Source: Nocardioides sp. LHD-245 | Lineage (GTDB): Bacteria; Actinomycetota; Actinomycetes; Propionibacteriales; Nocardioidaceae | Direction: 5' to 3' | Assembly: GCF_030929495.1 (NCBI RefSeq) | Contig: NZ_JAVFWN010000016.1 | Location: 1-64,000 of the forward strand | Length of the DNA stretch: 64,000 nt | Shown here: positions 61,987 to 64,000 of the stretch, in pieces | How the letters are laid out: the number at the start of each line of letters is the position of its first letter | Position numbering within the stretch: the stretch's first letter is position 1 | Program-made: the position numbers and the translations under genes | Notes under the pieces: model-generated | The model's input: only the letters and a program-made list of their open reading frames with translations | Database searches by the model: none | Told to the model about the DNA's origin: nothing

Positions 61987-62796
61987 ATGACACTTCGTGA
62001 CCTCGCGACGGGGGGCAGGGGCGCGCCGGACGCCACGCCCGCGGCCGCCGCGACGCGGTCCCGGGTCGCCGGGCGGTGGACCATCACGCTCGTCGAGGGC
62101 GGCGCGCTGCTGGTCCTGGCCGTGGCCTACACGCTCATCCGCGCGGCCCAGGGGGAAGACGTCGCCGGCGCGCTCGCCCACTCCCGCGCGATCGCGGACG
62201 TCGAGCACTGGCTGATCCAGCACCTCGAGCGCCCGGCCAACAGCTGGCTCGCGTCGATCCCGGTGCTCGCCGTGCCGGCCTGCTACTTCTACGCCGTCTT
62301 CCACTACGCCGCGACGCCGCTGGTCCTCTACCGCTCCTGGCGCCTCGGCGGCTGGGTCCACCAGCGCGGCTACTGGACCCTGATCATCGCCTCCGCCATC
62401 GCGCTGGTGATCTACGCCCGCTTTCCCGTCGCCCCGCCCCGGCTCCTGCCCGACCTGGGCATGATCGACGTGATGCGCGCGTACGCCGACTACGGCTGGT
62501 GGGGCGACGCCGCGTCGGCGCCGCGCGGCATCGGCGACGCCACCAACCAGTACGCCGCCATGCCCTCCCTCCACTTCGGCTGGTCGCTGTGGTGCGCCAT
62601 CCAGATGTGGAGCTTCCCCGGCTCGTGGTGGCGGGTCGCGGCCGTGCTCTACCCCACCGTGCAGGTCCTCGTCGTGATCAGCACCGCCAACCACTACCTC
62701 CTCGACGTGGTCGCCGGCGGACTGTGCGTGCTCGTGGCGATGGGCCTCGTCGTCGGGTTCCGGCGGCTGGCCGGGCGGCCCCCGGCTGCGGACTAG
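61987..62796 (+). CDS. PAP2-family (Aur1/Ipt1-like) membrane phosphatase
   Basis: A 269-residue protein with about six helices and phosphatase motifs RFPVAPPRLL, MPSLHFGWSL and STANHYLLDV. It would act on a lipid phosphate or as an inositol phosphotransferase. Its TAG stop shares CTAG with the convergent regulator stop. Confidence 0.9.
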   Translation: MTLRDLATGGRGAPDATPAAAATRSRVAGRWTITLVEGGALLVLAVAYTLIRAAQGEDVAGALAHSRAIADVEHWLIQHLERPANSWLASIPVLAVPACYFYAVFHYAATPLVLYRSWRLGGWVHQRGYWTLIIASAIALVIYARFPVAPPRLLPDLGMIDVMRAYADYGWWGDAASAPRGIGDATNQYAAMPSLHFGWSLWCAIQMWSFPGSWWRVAAVLYPTVQVLVVISTANHYLLDVVAGGLCVLVAMGLVVGFRRLAGRPPAAD

Positions 62797-63452
62797 GTCG
62801 GCCCCACCCGGCCGGTGTCGTAGGCCCACATCGCGATCTCGACCCTGTTCCGGGCGCCGATCTTGGTCAGCAGGCTCGCGACGTGGGTCTTGGCGGTGGT
62901 CAGGCTGATGAACAGCTCGGCGGCGATCTCGGCGTTCGTGCGGCCGACCGCGACCAGTCTCAGCACCTCCTCCTCGCGTTGGGTGAGCCGTTCGACCGGT
63001 CGGGTACGGCGTTTCGACGGCGCTCCCGCGGCGAGGGTCGCCAGCAGCCGCCGGGTGACGTTCGGCGCGATCAGGGCATCACCGACGGCGGCGGCATGGA
63101 CTGCCTGCACCAGCAGCTCCGGCCCGGCGTCCTTGAGGAGGAAGCCGCGGGCGCCGGCGCGCAGCGCGCCGTGGACGTACTCGTCGAGGTCGAACGTCGT
63201 GATCACCACCACCGCGATCGGGTCCGGGACGTCCCGCCCGGCGAGGAGCTCGGTCACCTCGATGCCGTCCAGCCCGGGCATCCGGATGTCGACCAGGCAC
63301 ACGTCGGGCCGGAGCCGCTGCGCCAGCTCGACGGCGGCCCGGCCGTCGGCGGCCTGGCCGACGACCTCGATGTCGGGCTGGTCGTCGAGGATCATCGACA
63401 GGCCGGTGCGCACCAGGTCCTGGTCGTCGGCCACCAGCACGCGCACCGTCAT
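62793..63452 (-). CDS. NarL/LuxR-type response regulator
   Basis: A 219-residue regulator: receiver domain with phospho-Asp55 (VCLVDIRMPG) and LLKDAG, then a LuxR helix-turn-helix (about 150-210; LTQREEEVLRLVAVGRTNAEIAAEL). It pairs with the kinase starting at the right edge, 10 bases away. Confidence 0.93.
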   Translation of the reverse strand: MTVRVLVADDQDLVRTGLSMILDDQPDIEVVGQAADGRAAVELAQRLRPDVCLVDIRMPGLDGIEVTELLAGRDVPDPIAVVVITTFDLDEYVHGALRAGARGFLLKDAGPELLVQAVHAAAVGDALIAPNVTRRLLATLAAGAPSKRRTRPVERLTQREEEVLRLVAVGRTNAEIAAELFISLTTAKTHVASLLTKIGARNRVEIAMWAYDTGRVGPT

Positions 63453-63462
63453 CGGCCCACCT

Positions 63463-64000
63463 TCATCGCTCTGCCTCCGCCGGCAGCTCCGCGTCGACCG
63501 CCCACCCGCCCCCGGGCGCCGGCCCGGCGCGCAGCGTACCGCCGAGCAGGTTCACCCGCTCGCTCATCCCCAGCAGCCCGAAGCCGTGGCTCGCCGGCCG
63601 CGCCGGGTCGACCTGGCCGTCGTCGCTCACCCGGAGCCGCAGACGTCCGGCGTCCTCGGCGACCCTGATCTCCACCCGCGAGGCGTTGCGGGCGTGCCGC
63701 AGCGCGTTGGTCAGCGCCTCCTGCGCGATCCGGTACCCGGCTGCGTCGACCTGGGGCCGGATCCCGGCGAGATCGCCGGCCAGCTCGACGTCGACGACCG
63801 GGACCGGGTCACGGCGGGCGAGGGACCTCAGGTCGGCGACGCCGGGTCGGGGCGCGTAGTCCGCCGGCGCTCCGTCGCGCAGCACCCGGACCATCGCCCG
63901 CATCTCCGCCAGGGTCCGCGACGCCTCCCCTTCGATGACCTCCAGCGCCTCGATCGCCGCCTCGGGTCGCTTCCTGGCCATCGTCCGGCCGGTCTGCGCC
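63463..64000 (-). CDS. NarL-type histidine kinase (partial)
   Basis: The C-terminal part of a HisKA_3 sensor kinase; the N-terminus lies beyond the window. Visible are the end of the dimerisation domain (EALEVIEGEASRTLAEMRAMV), IAQEALTNALRHA as the N box, and HGFGLLGMSERVNLLGG as the G box. It pairs with the adjacent regulator. Confidence 0.9.
   Translation of the reverse strand, partial: AQTGRTMARKRPEAAIEALEVIEGEASRTLAEMRAMVRVLRDGAPADYAPRPGVADLRSLARRDPVPVVDVELAGDLAGIRPQVDAAGYRIAQEALTNALRHARNASRVEIRVAEDAGRLRLRVSDDGQVDPARPASHGFGLLGMSERVNLLGGTLRAGPAPGGGWAVDAELPAEAER

Noticed and set aside
59688..62000. Plus-strand open frame with a GVGVGV stretch
   Set aside because: It is antisense to the DHA2 pump and MarR genes; the GV run is only the other frame of the 12-base repeat.

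Overview
This window is high-GC DNA from an actinobacterium. GTG starts are frequent, tail-to-tail and 4-base gene overlaps are common, and there is an actinobacterial-type SOS box. The gene families (BVMO, SDRs, FCD-type GntR, AqpS/ArsC arsenic genes, DUF418, amphi-Trp protein) fit a soil Nocardioidaceae such as Nocardioides. That assignment is inferred from style, not from a marker gene. No rRNA, tRNA, CRISPR or transposase gene was found. No gap between genes exceeds about 300 bases.

Region 1 (1-15.5 kb) is the most interesting part. It holds an apparent amine-catabolism regulon: a Baeyer-Villiger monooxygenase, four SDR dehydrogenases, an alpha/beta hydrolase, two tandem glutamine-synthetase-like ligases, a DUF1116 protein (AllG/YlbE-like), an unrecognised Cys-cluster protein, an APC permease, a serine glutaminase and a PuuD-like gamma-glutamyl hydrolase. 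An FCD-type GntR regulator sits in the middle. A 21-base AT-rich motif (GGTC..., ...TTTAGGTCTTTT) recurs upstream of nearly every transcription unit and nowhere else that I noticed, so these genes look like one regulon. The likely logic is import, gamma-glutamylation, oxidation and release of glutamate. The substrate is unknown.

Region 2 (15.5-21.4 kb) has a two-component system whose histidine kinase is fused to a DUF4153/4173-like multi-membrane domain, a CynX-type MFS transporter and a DUF418 protein. Region 3 (21.5-35.4 kb) is an apparent 13-kb minus-strand operon of eleven overlapping or tightly spaced genes: YtcJ-like amidohydrolase, [2Fe-2S] oxidoreductase, PPOX-fold protein, CocE/S15 hydrolase, five-gene Opp/Dpp ABC importer, saccharopine-dehydrogenase-like protein and acyl-CoA/aryl-CoA ligase. 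A divergent TetR gene and a TetR-type operator stand at its head.

Region 4 (35.4-39.1 kb) is a cobalamin-riboswitch operon: BtuF/C/D-like transporter plus a CbiX-like/[2Fe-2S] fusion. Region 5 (39.2-44.3 kb) carries a MarR/membrane-protein pair, a P450, a GNAT, an MFS transporter and a GDT1/UPF0016 cation exporter preceded by a yybP-ykoY-type manganese riboswitch. Region 6 (44.3-49.9 kb) is an arsenic island without ArsB or Acr3: ArsR, ArsO-like flavoprotein, MFS, two ArsC enzymes, an ArsR-ArsC fusion and an aquaporin.

Region 7 (49.9-64 kb) is a mixed set: hydroxyisobutyryl-CoA hydrolase, amphi-Trp protein, DUF1059-like protein, SigJ-like sigma factor, SulP transporter with MerR, AhpD-like protein with an Rrf2 regulator, YnfA, a DrrAB-type ABC exporter with MerR, a MarR/DHA2 efflux pair, a PAP2 protein and a NarL-type two-component system cut by the window end.
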